A stretch of DNA of 42,469 nt. It comes from an uncultured Lachnospiraceae bacterium. GTDB taxonomy: Bacteria; Bacillota; Clostridia; Lachnospirales; Lachnospiraceae. The stretch lies in NCBI GenBank assembly GCA_902765725.1, contig CACXAT010000023.1:1-42469 (forward strand), given 5' to 3'. Made by a program: the position numbers and the translations under genes. Below, in pieces: positions 7,982 to 17,268 of the stretch. How positions within the stretch are numbered: the first letter of the stretch is position 1; every line of letters starts with the position of its first letter. The notes beneath the pieces were generated by a model that ran no database searches, was not told the DNA's origin, and saw nothing but the letters and a program-made list of their open reading frames with translations.

Positions 7982-8527
7982 TTGAACGAATCCGATTATC
8001 AGAACAATACTTCCGGACCCAGCAGCCCGGATGATTACAGCAGACTGAAGGGAACGGTCGCCAGGCGGAATATGGCCACAGCATCGCTGGTATGTGCCAT
8101 CATCGCGCTTGTGACGATACAGTTCTTTTTCATTTCCCTGCCCCTGGGCGGCACAGCCATAATCCTTGCGCTGCTCTCCAGAGGCACTGCAAGAATCCAC
8201 GGCAGAGCCAGGATCGCCCTGATCGGAGGCGCTGCTGCAATGGTCATCAGTTCGCTGATCACCGTCTACACAGTCCATCAGGTCTACACCAACCCTGCGC
8301 TCCGCGCTCAGGTTGAAGAGCTGTACAACTACTACACCGGACAGCTTCCGGGCATCACTGCTCCAAGCCGCGAGTCCGAAGCGGATCAGCCTCTCTCTGA
8401 GAGTCCGCAGGAGATTCTGCAGAACATCCTCTCCGGCGATTACCGCGAGAATCAGCCGCATCAGCCATCGGTCGGATCCGGTTCCGATCCGGATACGGTT
8501 TCAGGAAACGGAGGGATCTACATATGA
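7982..8527 (+). CDS. small membrane protein, DUF4190-like, unknown function
   Basis: 181 residues with a hydrophilic Asn/Ser-rich N-terminus, two membrane segments at roughly 34-60 and 70-95 separated by a short basic loop (RGTARIHGRAR), and a Pro/Ser/Glu-rich tail. The layout resembles DUF4190-type proteins, with moderate certainty. A TTG start at 7982 was chosen because GGAGAG lies 6 nt before it; the ATG at 7952 has no ribosome site and probably lies outside the transcript. It overlaps the next gene by ATGA, so the two are likely co-translated. Confidence 0.7.
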   Translation: MNESDYQNNTSGPSSPDDYSRLKGTVARRNMATASLVCAIIALVTIQFFFISLPLGGTAIILALLSRGTARIHGRARIALIGGAAAMVISSLITVYTVHQVYTNPALRAQVEELYNYYTGQLPGITAPSRESEADQPLSESPQEILQNILSGDYRENQPHQPSVGSGSDPDTVSGNGGIYI

Positions 8528-9282
8528 TGAAAAGAAGCCTCGCCCAGATCCGTACAGCTTCCAGAGAAGCGCTGGCAGGCAACTACAGTGTCTGCTTCGG
8601 CGCGCTGCTGTTCATGTTCATTGCTGACGTGGGCATGACGCAGATCCTGTATCTGCTTCCTCTGTGGAGCGCTCCCGGAGTCTTTGTGGTTCTGACAGAT
8701 GTCCTCTACAGCATACCCGGCGCGCTGATCCTCACCATGCTGCAGGCAGGATTCCTGTTCCTGTGCCTGAACATCGCGCGCTACGGACGCCCGTCGTTCA
8801 ACGATACGCTCCTGGCCTTCCGGTATGACCCATCCAAGGCGGTCGGTCTGTGCCTGGTCATCGGCCTGATCGATATCATCTGTTCCCTGCCGGCAAGCTA
8901 CGCACTGACCGATCTGATGCTCGGCCTTATCCCGGCGATGAGGGGCGGCAGCCTGGCATCCCTGCCCGGGAACCTGGCCTTCCTCGTCCTCGGCGTACTG
9001 TTCTCCATGGTGCTGCGGGTCGTGTTCGCCTATCCCTTCAGCCAGGCGCTGATGCTCTATATCGACCATCAGGAATATTCCGCCACACAGTGTCTGATAA
9101 AGAGCCGTGAACTGATGCGCGGCCAGATCCTTCGCTATCTGACACTCGAGGTGTCCTTCGCCGGATATCTGGCCGTGGCAGTCCTGAGCCTGGGAGTAGG
9201 TCTGGTCTGGGTCATCCCGTACATCAATGTCTCACGGGCCAACTTCTATATGGACCTGACCGGGACCTACAAACCCTATTAA
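8524..9282 (+). CDS. multi-pass membrane protein, DUF975-like
   Basis: 252 residues with about five or six membrane segments. The N-terminal RSLAQIRTASREALAGNYSV and the closing PYINVSRANFYMDL resemble the DUF975 family, whose role is unknown. It begins inside the stop of the preceding gene (ATGA). It faces thrH tail to tail with 28 bp between the stops and no clear terminator there. Function is not assigned. Confidence 0.75.
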   Translation: MMKRSLAQIRTASREALAGNYSVCFGALLFMFIADVGMTQILYLLPLWSAPGVFVVLTDVLYSIPGALILTMLQAGFLFLCLNIARYGRPSFNDTLLAFRYDPSKAVGLCLVIGLIDIICSLPASYALTDLMLGLIPAMRGGSLASLPGNLAFLVLGVLFSMVLRVVFAYPFSQALMLYIDHQEYSATQCLIKSRELMRGQILRYLTLEVSFAGYLAVAVLSLGVGLVWVIPYINVSRANFYMDLTGTYKPY

Positions 9283-9310
9283 CAGGAAATGTATTTTTTT
9301 GTAAACTCTT

Positions 9311-9916
9311 TTATTTCTTCAATTCTTCTCTGATCGCCGCCAGGAATTCATCATATTCCTCGAAGGCCTTCAGATCCGGATTGTCTTCGATGATCTTCGG
9401 GGTGCTGCGGAACAGGAAGCCTGCTCTGCTGGCCCGGATCATGGCAAGATCGTTGTACGAATCTCCGGCTGCGATGGTGTCGTATCCGATGGACTGCAGT
9501 GCCCTGACGGTGCTCAGCTTCGAGTCTTTGATGCGCATCTTAAAGCCGGTGATCTCTCCGTCTTCAGCCACATCCAGTGTATTGCAGAACAGGGTCGGCC
9601 GGCCCAGCTTCTCCATGAGAGGCGCCGCGAACTGCTCAAAGGTATCGGAGATCAGAATGACCTGGGCTTCGGAGCGAAGCTGATCCAGAAACTGTCTTGC
9701 CCCCTCGAGCGGCTGGATCCTGGCGATGGTCGCCTGGATCTCTTTCAGTCCCAGTCCGTGTTCCTTCAGGATCCCGAGTCTCCATCTCATCAGCTTGTCG
9801 TAATCCGGCTCATCCCTCGTGGTCCTCTTCAGTTCCGGGATCCCGCTCTCTTTGGAGAACTCGATCCAGATCTCCGGAACCAGAACTCCTTCCACATCAA
9901 GGCAAACAATATTCAT
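9311..9916 (-). CDS. thrH: phosphoserine phosphatase / homoserine phosphotransferase
   Basis: HAD-superfamily enzyme that dephosphorylates phosphoserine and can pass the phosphate to homoserine, linking serine and threonine synthesis. Seen: nucleophile motif CLDVEGVLVPE (the general DxDGTL is replaced by DVEGVL, the ThrH signature), motif II LISDT, motif III lysine in GFKMRIKDSK, and motif IV GDSYNDLAM. 201 residues fits the family (about 203). AAGGAGGAAAG precedes the ATG. It lies downstream of the TPM gene by 88 bp. Confidence 0.9.
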   Translation of the reverse strand: MNIVCLDVEGVLVPEIWIEFSKESGIPELKRTTRDEPDYDKLMRWRLGILKEHGLGLKEIQATIARIQPLEGARQFLDQLRSEAQVILISDTFEQFAAPLMEKLGRPTLFCNTLDVAEDGEITGFKMRIKDSKLSTVRALQSIGYDTIAAGDSYNDLAMIRASRAGFLFRSTPKIIEDNPDLKAFEEYDEFLAAIREELKK

Positions 9917-9935
9917 TCTTTCCTCCTTCGCGTGT

Positions 9936-9966
9936 CCGTGTGATCTGGCAGTTCCTGTTCACACGG
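9936..9966 (+). terminator. hairpin with T-tract in plus orientation
   Basis: CCGTGTGA (9936-9943) pairs with TCACACGG (9959-9966), followed by CTTTTT on the plus strand. No plus-strand gene ends just before it, so its role is unclear; on the minus strand it lies in the thrH leader without a T-tract. Confidence 0.3.
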
Positions 9967-10004
9967 CTTTTTCATTATGTCACTTCGTCCGGGCACGATC
10001 CTTC

Positions 10005-10865
10005 TCAGAACTTCCCGCCACCGCCGCCGGCTGAATGGCCGCCGGATGTCGTGTGCACCGACGAGATGTGGATGCCTCCTCCACCGCCTTTGCCGCTGTC
10101 ATTATCCTTGGGAATGAGTCTGCGATGCACATGCTTATTAATCAGACGGTCATTGCGGACTTTCAGATTCAGATGAACGTTATCCTTCATCTGGTAATCA
10201 TTTGTCTCCGGAACCTTCATCTGATAACGCCGTTTGTTGGTCAGGAACATCGAAAAGAATCCCAGAAGGCCGATCACGCCGGACATCAGCAGCTCCGTGA
10301 GTGTCACTGTCTTGGGCGGTTCATAGTAGGTGTAGGTGCCGGTCTGCGCATCGTAGGTGGCAGTGCCGTCCTGCACGCCCTGCTTGATATAGGACTTCGT
10401 ATCTGACAGCATGCTGGAGAGCGTCCCCTCCCAGTCGCTGCTTTTCGCATAGTTTCCCGCATGGCTGACCATGGTATCGATCCTGTCATCGGTCAGATAA
10501 TATCTGAGATCGCCATAGGTCGCCACATAGAACTCACGGTTATCCAGGTCCAGAATGTAGCTTCCTCCGGCAACATTGTCCGCCATGGACTCAAAATAAT
10601 CTTCCGCGTAGGACGACGTACTCTTGCCGTCAGCATCGTCGATCGTGAGCACGCGGTATTCCATGTCGGTCATCTTCGCCAGCTCGGCTGCCTGGGCCAG
10701 AAGACTCTCCTCCTCTTCGTCGGTCAGCACATCAGCCCTGTCCTCGACACTTGCGGGGCTCCCGTCCTCACTGTACCTGACGTCAGCACAGGCGGAAAAT
10801 GAAAACACCGCAGCTGCAAGAAGCGTGCATGCCAGGACACTGCAGATTAATTTATCTCTGATCAT
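10005..10865 (-). CDS. exported, membrane-anchored TPM-domain protein (YdjH-like)
   Basis: The N-terminus is a hydrophobic signal (about 7-26) ending FSFSAC, an imperfect lipobox. A TPM domain follows at about 40-170, then one membrane segment near 188-208, a basic stretch, and a Gly-rich tail with HISSVHTTSGGHSAGGGGGK. TPM domains occur in YgcG/YdjH-type envelope proteins. In B. subtilis, ydjH lies with ydjG (zinc ribbon) and ydjI (SPFH) in a PspA-linked stress operon, and all three types are adjacent here. A strong AAGGAGG ribosome site lies in the 10-bp gap after the zinc-ribbon gene. No pspA is seen in this window. Confidence 0.78.
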   Translation of the reverse strand: MIRDKLICSVLACTLLAAAVFSFSACADVRYSEDGSPASVEDRADVLTDEEEESLLAQAAELAKMTDMEYRVLTIDDADGKSTSSYAEDYFESMADNVAGGSYILDLDNREFYVATYGDLRYYLTDDRIDTMVSHAGNYAKSSDWEGTLSSMLSDTKSYIKQGVQDGTATYDAQTGTYTYYEPPKTVTLTELLMSGVIGLLGFFSMFLTNKRRYQMKVPETNDYQMKDNVHLNLKVRNDRLINKHVHRRLIPKDNDSGKGGGGGIHISSVHTTSGGHSAGGGGGKF

Positions 10866-10875
10866 AGCTGCCTCC

Positions 10876-12057
10876 TTACAGAATAAAGTACGACGCCAGC
10901 AGGCACAGTACCCCGAGGATGCCTCCGACCACTGCGGATGCCGCCGACAGTTTTCCGTAATCGATGGGAAGCTTTCCCTTGATCTCTCCCGTCTGTCCGT
11001 TCATCGCATAGTAGTACCGATCTCCGTTACTGGCCCCATAGGTCAGGACCCAAACGGGAAGAAGCAGGTACTGCCATTTCTCTTTGACCGGATGCAGGCT
11101 GCTGCGGTCTGTCGACGCAGAGGTATATCCATTTACCGTCTGTTCCATCGCCATCTGCGCATATTTGCGGGCACTGGCCTGGAGCTCCTGGGAGACCTCC
11201 TGTGTCTCCACATCCCTCTTCTGTGCCACAAATCCCTGCAGATAGGGCATGGCGAAGGACTGCGCCTGCTCGATCCTGAACGGACGCACCGCGTCGATGA
11301 GGTTCCGGTCACTCTTCTTCAGGGCATTGCGGGTGATGTTCTGCACATGGACCTTGCCGCCCCGCTCGAAGGCATAGGTACTGGTCTCCGTGTACTCATA
11401 CATGCCGCCGCGCCATACACGTATATTCTTGGCGTGGCCTTCGATGCCGCCTTCCACCTCACAGTCATAGATCCAGAACGGATAATAGACTCCTGAGAGC
11501 TTTTCGATCTGCTCCTCATTGAAAAAGGCCTTCGGAATAAACCATTTAGAGCGAACGTATTTCAGGAAGCGGTCCGTCGCCTCCTTCTTGTCATACTGGA
11601 ACGGGATGATCTTGTCCGGGAGGAACTCGCCGGATACCCGGCCTTCCAGAACCACCGGGTTGTGGCAGTAATAGCAGAATGTGGCCGCAGTGGTCTCATC
11701 CGTCACGACCTCCGCGCCGCAGCTGGGACAGGTATATACTACAACCGTCTTGTTCCCGGCCGACGCGCTCTGCGCATCACTTCCGGAAGCTGACTGCCCT
11801 CCGGCCTGCGCGCCACCGGCAGATGCCGCCTGCTCCTGCGTCTCCTCTGAGTAATTCTCAGTACTCTCCGCTGTCCAGGCATCCTCCGCAGGGGAAGCTT
11901 CTTCGAACACCTGGTCCGAAGCGCCTGCCTTCTGAAGGCTGTCAAGCTGCGCCTGGGTATACTCCGACAGACAGAACTCACACTTAAACTTCTGGCTTGC
12001 CGGATCAAATATCATACCGCCGCCGCAGTTCGGGCACTTGTATGTAATTGTCGCCAT
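10876..12057 (-). CDS. zinc-ribbon membrane protein (YdjG-like)
   Basis: 393 residues. The N-terminal zinc ribbon YKCPNCGGGM...FKCEFC (7-29) is followed by an Ala/Gln/Glu-rich linker, a second ribbon YTCPSCGAEV...FCYYC (about 108-131), a large soluble region of unknown fold, and one C-terminal membrane segment (about 370-392). This arrangement matches YdjG of B. subtilis, which is proposed to recruit partners to the membrane. It starts only 18 bp after a strong terminator, so expression probably depends on read-through from the SPFH gene. Confidence 0.78.
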   Translation of the reverse strand: MATITYKCPNCGGGMIFDPASQKFKCEFCLSEYTQAQLDSLQKAGASDQVFEEASPAEDAWTAESTENYSEETQEQAASAGGAQAGGQSASGSDAQSASAGNKTVVVYTCPSCGAEVVTDETTAATFCYYCHNPVVLEGRVSGEFLPDKIIPFQYDKKEATDRFLKYVRSKWFIPKAFFNEEQIEKLSGVYYPFWIYDCEVEGGIEGHAKNIRVWRGGMYEYTETSTYAFERGGKVHVQNITRNALKKSDRNLIDAVRPFRIEQAQSFAMPYLQGFVAQKRDVETQEVSQELQASARKYAQMAMEQTVNGYTSASTDRSSLHPVKEKWQYLLLPVWVLTYGASNGDRYYYAMNGQTGEIKGKLPIDYGKLSAASAVVGGILGVLCLLASYFIL

Positions 12058-12074
12058 AGGCTCACCTCTTAAAA

Positions 12075-12106
12075 AACGGCCGCCGACACTTCAGCCGGCG
12101 GCCGTT
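12075..12106 (-). terminator. strong intrinsic terminator between the SPFH and zinc-ribbon genes
   Basis: On the minus strand, AACGGCCGCCG pairs over 11 bp with CGGCGGCCGTT around a 10-nt loop and is followed by a T6 tract. It lies inside an apparent operon, so it should cut downstream expression relative to the SPFH gene. Confidence 0.85.
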
Positions 12107-12118
12107 CAACCAATCTGT

Positions 12119-13234
12119 TTACTGGGGTTTCTTAGTTCCGCAGTTCATGCAGAAGTTACCGGCGTTCAGCGTTCCGCACTCAGGGCAGAACCACTCGCCC
12201 GGCTGTTTCTGTCTCGGGCCGCCTGCTGCCTGGGGCTGCGCCTGCTGCATCTGCTGCATCTGAGCCGCATTGGTTGCGCTGGCGGTTCCCATGAAGCTGC
12301 CTGCGGCGCTCATGCCCATGCCCATTCCCATGAAAGCTGCGCCTGCTCCGGCAGGATTGGATCCGGCATCCTGGAGTCCCTGGGCAACCGCACTCTGAAC
12401 AAATCCCTCACGGATGGAAGGATCCTGCATCATAGCGCCCTGGTTGCGCATGTTGATAAGCTTCTGGGACTGCTCGTCATAAGAGATGGAGCCGATTCCG
12501 ACCGAGACGACCTCGATGCCGCGAAGCTCCTTCCAGGTCTCGTCCAGGACGTCTGCCATATACTTGGACAGGGTCGTTCCCTTGGAAGCGACATAGCTGA
12601 TACGCTCGCCGTCCGCGCTCATCTGATTGATCGCAGCCTGCAGAGCCTCGAGGAACTCATTGAGGTACTGCTCGTTGATATCGGGGATATCCACCTTGGT
12701 CGCGTTGCGCGGGCACGCATTGGCATAGAACAGCAGCGGGTTCGTGATCTGGACCGAGTAGGTTCCGAACGCGCGGATGAACAGCTCCGCATTGTAGAAG
12801 TTGTCAAAGTAATTGACCGCGTTGCGGGTGCCGAACTTGATGCCCTTGATCTCCTGCGTGTTGATGAAGAAGACCTTCTGGGACTGCGGGGTGGTTCCGT
12901 TAAACTTGAACCTCTCCCATACGTCCTTCAGGCTCTCCTTGAACTGTCCCTGGAACAGGGACGGCATAGAGGAATTGTCTACGATGAAATAACCCGGCTC
13001 TGCACAGTAGTCGATGATCTTGCCGCCGTCGACCAGGATCATAAACTGATTGTCATATACATGGATGCAGGATCCGTTTGAAATGATATCATTGGAACTG
13101 AATCCGCTCTTATTCTTGATCCTTCCCTGTGTCATGAGGGTCTGCGGCCCCATGTTGACAGGCTCTACGACGTCCTGAAACTGATCACTGAGTGCACCTG
13201 CTACAGATCCCAAACCAGCTCTGATTAATCCCAT
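12119..13234 (-). CDS. SPFH-domain protein with C-terminal zinc ribbon (YdjI-like)
   Basis: 371 residues: an SPFH (stomatin/flotillin-like, sometimes named virion core protein) domain at about 20-245, a low-complexity Gly/Met/Ala/Gln region (about 295-345), and a C-terminal zinc ribbon FCPECG...FCMNCG. No signal or membrane helix is obvious, so it probably assembles on the inner face of the membrane or as a cytosolic oligomer. The matching protein in B. subtilis is YdjI. CGGAGGTATGTT precedes the ATG; the promoter is at 13259-13288. It is the first gene of the module and, with a terminator after it, likely the most abundant product. Confidence 0.82.
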   Translation of the reverse strand: MGLIRAGLGSVAGALSDQFQDVVEPVNMGPQTLMTQGRIKNKSGFSSNDIISNGSCIHVYDNQFMILVDGGKIIDYCAEPGYFIVDNSSMPSLFQGQFKESLKDVWERFKFNGTTPQSQKVFFINTQEIKGIKFGTRNAVNYFDNFYNAELFIRAFGTYSVQITNPLLFYANACPRNATKVDIPDINEQYLNEFLEALQAAINQMSADGERISYVASKGTTLSKYMADVLDETWKELRGIEVVSVGIGSISYDEQSQKLINMRNQGAMMQDPSIREGFVQSAVAQGLQDAGSNPAGAGAAFMGMGMGMSAAGSFMGTASATNAAQMQQMQQAQPQAAGGPRQKQPGEWFCPECGTLNAGNFCMNCGTKKPQ

Positions 13235-13258
13235 AACATACCTCCGCTATTGATTGAT

Positions 13259-13288
13259 ATTATCCTGTGATACCTCTTCTATCTCCAA
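13259..13288 (-). promoter_or_regulatory. promoter of the SPFH / zinc-ribbon / TPM module
   Basis: On the minus strand, TTGGAG and GATAAT are separated by 18 bp; the transcript would start about 20 nt before the SPFH ATG. The weak -35 fits a regulated promoter. Confidence 0.5.
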
Positions 13289-13349
13289 GCAGGTTGCCCC
13301 GCTCTCAATAACTGCAGTGAAGCAGCGCCTTCGCGCCTGCACCGGCAAA

Positions 13350-14486
13350 TCAGTCCTGCACCTGGGTCTTGCGGTTGGGCCGTCCCAGGGAGTCCCATTT
13401 CAGATACGCATCGATAAACGGAGTCAGGTCACCGTCCATGACAGCCTGTACATTGCCCGTCTCCCAGCCGGTCCGAAGGTCCTTGACCATGGTATAGGGC
13501 TGGAATACATAGGAGCGGATCTGGCTGCCCCAGCCGATCTCCTTGACCTCGCCGCGGATGTCCGCCGCCTTCTCCCGGTTCTCCTCCATCTTCAGCATCA
13601 AGAGCCTTGCCTTCAGCATCTGCATGGCCTTGTCCTTATTCTGGAACTGGGAACGCTCATTCTGACAGGTGACTACGATACCCGTCGGGAAATGAGTGAT
13701 GCGGATTGCCGATGAAGTCTTGTTGATATGCTGGCCGCCGGCGCCGCTGGATCTGTATGTGTCGATACGGATGTCCTCATCCCTGACCTCGATATCCACG
13801 TCCTCCTCGATATCCGGCATAACGTCGCAGGATACGAAGGAAGTCTGGCGCTTGCCCGCCGCATTGAAGGGGGAGATACGCACCAGGCGGTGGATCCCCA
13901 TCTCACTCTTCAGATAGCCGTACGCATTCTCGCCGTTCACCTGGAAGGTGACCGACTTGATGCCCGCTTCGTCTCCGTCCAGCAGGTCCAGGACCTCCAT
14001 GGAGAAGCCCTGCTTGTCGATCCATCTGCTGTACATGCGGTACAGCATGCCGCACCAGTCGCAGGCCTCGGTTCCGCCCGCTCCGGAGTGGAGCGTTACG
14101 ATCGCGTCATTGCGGTCGTAAGGACCGGAGAGCAGCGTCTGGATCCGCATGGTCTCGAAGGACTCCATGAACTCCTGCATGTCACTCTGCACATCCGGGA
14201 GGACCGACTCGTCATCGTCTTCATTGGCCATATCGATCAGCATGAGAGTCTCCTCATAGAGATTCTCCAGCTTCGAGAATGCCTCCATCCCGTTCTTCAG
14301 GGAGCCGAGTTCCTTCTGCATCTTAGAAGCCGCTTCCGGATTCTCCCAGAAGGAGGGCTCAGCCATGCTGCGCTCCAGCTCCTCCACCCGCTTCTCCTTG
14401 GAGTCCAGGTCGAGGGAAGAGCGCATCTGCGCCAGGGGCTCTTCGTATGTCTTTAACTGGGCCTTCAGTTCATCTAATTCAAGCAT
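13350..14486 (-). CDS. prfB: peptide chain release factor 2
   Basis: Recognises UGA and UAA stop codons and triggers peptide release. Seen: the SPF tripeptide at 205-207 that reads UGA, and the catalytic GGQ at 250-252. 378 residues is slightly longer than the usual 365. Most prfB genes need a +1 frameshift at a CTTTGAC site near codon 25; here that place (residues 24-26) reads TCC CTC GAC in one open frame, so the autoregulatory frameshift is absent. The gene ends in TGA, its own codon. It follows secA, with AGGAG in the end of secA as ribosome site. Confidence 0.97.
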   Translation of the reverse strand: MLELDELKAQLKTYEEPLAQMRSSLDLDSKEKRVEELERSMAEPSFWENPEAASKMQKELGSLKNGMEAFSKLENLYEETLMLIDMANEDDDESVLPDVQSDMQEFMESFETMRIQTLLSGPYDRNDAIVTLHSGAGGTEACDWCGMLYRMYSRWIDKQGFSMEVLDLLDGDEAGIKSVTFQVNGENAYGYLKSEMGIHRLVRISPFNAAGKRQTSFVSCDVMPDIEEDVDIEVRDEDIRIDTYRSSGAGGQHINKTSSAIRITHFPTGIVVTCQNERSQFQNKDKAMQMLKARLLMLKMEENREKAADIRGEVKEIGWGSQIRSYVFQPYTMVKDLRTGWETGNVQAVMDGDLTPFIDAYLKWDSLGRPNRKTQVQD

Positions 14487-14488
14487 AA

Positions 14489-17083
14489 TTACGCTCCTGC
14501 CTTGCCGCCTGCCATATCAGATCTCATATGGCACTGCTTATATTTCTTCCCGCTTCCGCACCAGCACAGGTCGTTCGGGTAGATCTTCTTCTTCTCTCTC
14601 TTCTTCGGAGCCTTGACTGCCGTATCATCACGGTTGGTCCCGGTCACCTTGGCAACTTCTTCACGCTCGACCTTCTCCTGGACCTTGACGTGATACATCA
14701 TCTTCAGGGTATCTTCCTGGATCGAAGCGGTCATGGCATTGAACATGTCATACCCTTCCATCTTGTACATGACCTTCGGATCCTTCTGTCCGTAGGCGGC
14801 AAGTCCGATGCCCTGGCGCAGCTGATCCATGTCATCGATGTGGTTCATCCAGTGACGGTCGACAGACCTCAGAAGGACGACACGCTCGATCTCACGAACG
14901 TCCATACCGGCCTCGGTCAGCTCCGCTTCCTTCTCTTCATACAGCCTGTTGGCATCCGCGATCAGCTGATCCTTCAGCTGCTGCGAGCTCTTGCCGTTCA
15001 CATACTCTTCCGTGATCGGCGCAAGCGGAATGATCGGGCGGATGTAGTCGTTCAGCTCACGGAGATTCCATCCGGATCCTTCATCCTCTCCCGCGGCGCA
15101 CAGATCCACATAGCTGTTCACGGTATCATCGATCATCTTCACGATCGACTCACGCATATTCTCGCCGTCCAGGACCTTGCGTCTCTCAGCATAGATGATC
15201 TCACGCTGCTCGTTGTTGACCTGGTCGTATTCCAGCAGGTTCTTTCTGATCGCGAAGTTGTTGGACTCGATCTTCTTCTGTGCCTTCTCGATCGCGGAGG
15301 ACAGCATCTTGTGCCTGATCTCCTCACCCTCCTGGACACCCAGGGTCTTGAAGGTGGACATCATCTTCTCGGATCCGAACAGTCTCATCAGATCGTCTTC
15401 CAGAGAGATGTAGAACTGGGATTCACCCGGATCTCCCTGACGGCCGGAACGGCCGCGCAGCTGATTGTCGATACGGCGGGACTCATGGCGCTCCGTGCCG
15501 ATGATCTTCAGTCCGCCGGCAGCTCTCGCCTCATCGTCCAGCTTGATATCCGTACCACGGCCGGCCATGTTGGTGGCGATGGTGACGGCGCCGTGAATAC
15601 CGGCATCCTTGACGATCTCCGCCTCAAGCTCATGGAACTTCGCATTCAGGACATTGTGCTGGATGCCTTCGCGTCTCAGCATGCCTGACAGAAGCTCGGA
15701 GACCTCGATCGTGATGGTGCCGACCAGGACAGGCTGCTGCTTCGCATGCGCTTCCTTGACCGCCTCGACCACGGCGCGGTACTTCTCCTTCTTGGTCATG
15801 TATACCGCGTCGTCAAGGTCCTTTCTGGCAACCGGCTTATTGGTCGGGATCTCGATAACGTCCATCCCGTAGATGTCACGGAACTCTTCTTCCTCGGTCA
15901 GAGCCGTACCGGTCATGCCCGCCTTCTTCCTGTACTTGTTGAAGAAGTTCTGGAACGTGATCGTGGCAAGGGTCTTGGACTCTCTCTTGATCTTGACGTG
16001 CTCCTTCGCCTCGATCGCCTGATGCAGGCCGTCGGAATAACGTCTGCCCGGCATGATGCGGCCGGTGAACTCATCGACGATCAGGACCTCGTCGTCCTTG
16101 ACCACATAGTCCTGATCCCTGTGCATCAGATTGTGGGCACGCAGGGCAAGTATGATATTGTTCTGGATCTCGATGTTCTCCGGATCAGACAGGTTCTGGA
16201 TCTGGAAGAACTTCTCGCAGCGGGCGATACCCTCTGCGGTCAGGGTGACGACCTTGTCCTTCTCATTGACGATGAAGTCGCCTGTCTCGGTGATCTCTTC
16301 GCCCATGATGGCGGTCATCTTCGTGACCTCGCCGCTTGCCTCACCTCTCTTGAGCTGACGCGCGAGAATATCGCAGGTCTCGTAGAGCTTAGTGGACTTG
16401 CCGCTCTGTCCGGAGATGATCAGCGGCGTACGCGCTTCATCGATCAGGACCGAGTCGACCTCGTCGATGATGGCGTAGACCAGATCTCTCTGGACCAGTT
16501 TCTCCTTGTAAATGACCATGTTATCACGCAGATAATCGAAGCCGTCTTCGTTATTGGTGATATAGGTGATATCCTTCGCGTACTCGGCTCTTCTCTCATC
16601 CGGCTCCATGCTGTTCTGGATGCAGCCGCAGGTCAGACCGAGGAACTCGTGGATGGGACCCATCCAGTCACGGTCACGCTTGGCCAGATAATCATTGACA
16701 GTTACGATATGGACGCCCTCTCCGGTCAGCGCGTTCAGATAGGCCGGAAGGGTCGACACCAGCGTCTTACCTTCACCGGTTTTCATCTCGGCGATACGTC
16801 CCTGGTGCAGGATGATGCCGCCGATGACCTGAACCCTGTACGGCTTCAGTCCGTTTACTCTCCACGCAGCTTCCCTGACAGTCGCAAAAGCCTCCGGAAG
16901 GAGGTCATCCAGACTCTCCCCATTCGCATACCTCTGCTTAAACTCGGCTGTCTTTCCTTTCAGCTGCTCATCCGTAAGCTTCGAATACTCATCTTCGAGG
17001 CTCATGACTTTATTAACGATCGGCTCGATCTTCTTCAGCTCACGCTCAGAATGGGTGCCGAACAATTTTTCCATGAAACCCAT
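14489..17083 (-). CDS. secA: preprotein translocase ATPase SecA
   Basis: Motor that pushes unfolded preproteins through SecYEG. Seen: Walker A KTGEGKT (101-107), the [19 protein letters not shown] stretch near 210, the second nucleotide-binding region with [10 protein letters not shown] and [11 protein letters not shown], and the C-terminal zinc/SecB-type motif [13 protein letters not shown]. 864 residues is normal. Start at 17083 chosen for AAAGGAG 10 nt upstream; a second ATG three codons on is possible. It is transcribed from the promoter at 17164-17192, with prfB downstream. Confidence 0.98.
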   Translation of the reverse strand: MGFMEKLFGTHSERELKKIEPIVNKVMSLEDEYSKLTDEQLKGKTAEFKQRYANGESLDDLLPEAFATVREAAWRVNGLKPYRVQVIGGIILHQGRIAEMKTGEGKTLVSTLPAYLNALTGEGVHIVTVNDYLAKRDRDWMGPIHEFLGLTCGCIQNSMEPDERRAEYAKDITYITNNEDGFDYLRDNMVIYKEKLVQRDLVYAIIDEVDSVLIDEARTPLIISGQSGKSTKLYETCDILARQLKRGEASGEVTKMTAIMGEEITETGDFIVNEKDKVVTLTAEGIARCEKFFQIQNLSDPENIEIQNNIILALRAHNLMHRDQDYVVKDDEVLIVDEFTGRIMPGRRYSDGLHQAIEAKEHVKIKRESKTLATITFQNFFNKYRKKAGMTGTALTEEEEFRDIYGMDVIEIPTNKPVARKDLDDAVYMTKKEKYRAVVEAVKEAHAKQQPVLVGTITIEVSELLSGMLRREGIQHNVLNAKFHELEAEIVKDAGIHGAVTIATNMAGRGTDIKLDDEARAAGGLKIIGTERHESRRIDNQLRGRSGRQGDPGESQFYISLEDDLMRLFGSEKMMSTFKTLGVQEGEEIRHKMLSSAIEKAQKKIESNNFAIRKNLLEYDQVNNEQREIIYAERRKVLDGENMRESIVKMIDDTVNSYVDLCAAGEDEGSGWNLRELNDYIRPIIPLAPITEEYVNGKSSQQLKDQLIADANRLYEEKEAELTEAGMDVREIERVVLLRSVDRHWMNHIDDMDQLRQGIGLAAYGQKDPKVMYKMEGYDMFNAMTASIQEDTLKMMYHVKVQEKVEREEVAKVTGTNRDDTAVKAPKKREKKKIYPNDLCWCGSGKKYKQCHMRSDMAGGKAGA

Positions 17084-17163
17084 ATATATATTACTCCTTT
17101 ATTAACGTTGTGAACATGCACAAGTCCGGGCCCCGGCAGGGCAGATTGTGCATAATCAGAATT

Positions 17164-17192
17164 ATTTTATCATGCGAGGGACAGACTGACAA
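17164..17192 (-). promoter_or_regulatory. promoter of secA-prfB
   Basis: On the minus strand, TTGTCA and TAAAAT are separated by 17 bp, just after the hpf terminator. The leader would be about 70 nt. Confidence 0.7.
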
Positions 17193-17214
17193 CCTAAACA
17201 AGACGGATAACAAA

Positions 17215-17245
17215 GAAAGCCGGAGCTCATAAGGCCCCGGCTTTC
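17215..17245 (-). terminator. hpf terminator
   Basis: GAAAGCCGG pairs with CCGGCTTTC over 9 bp on the minus strand and is followed by TTTG. It separates hpf from the secA promoter. Confidence 0.75.
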
Positions 17246-17268
17246 GCGATCTATTCCAGTTATTATAC

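Noticed and set aside
15746..17113. Long plus-strand frame of 455 codons opposite secA
   Set aside because: It is the antisense of a certain gene, has Leu/Asp/Val-heavy composition typical of a shadow frame, and no ribosome site.
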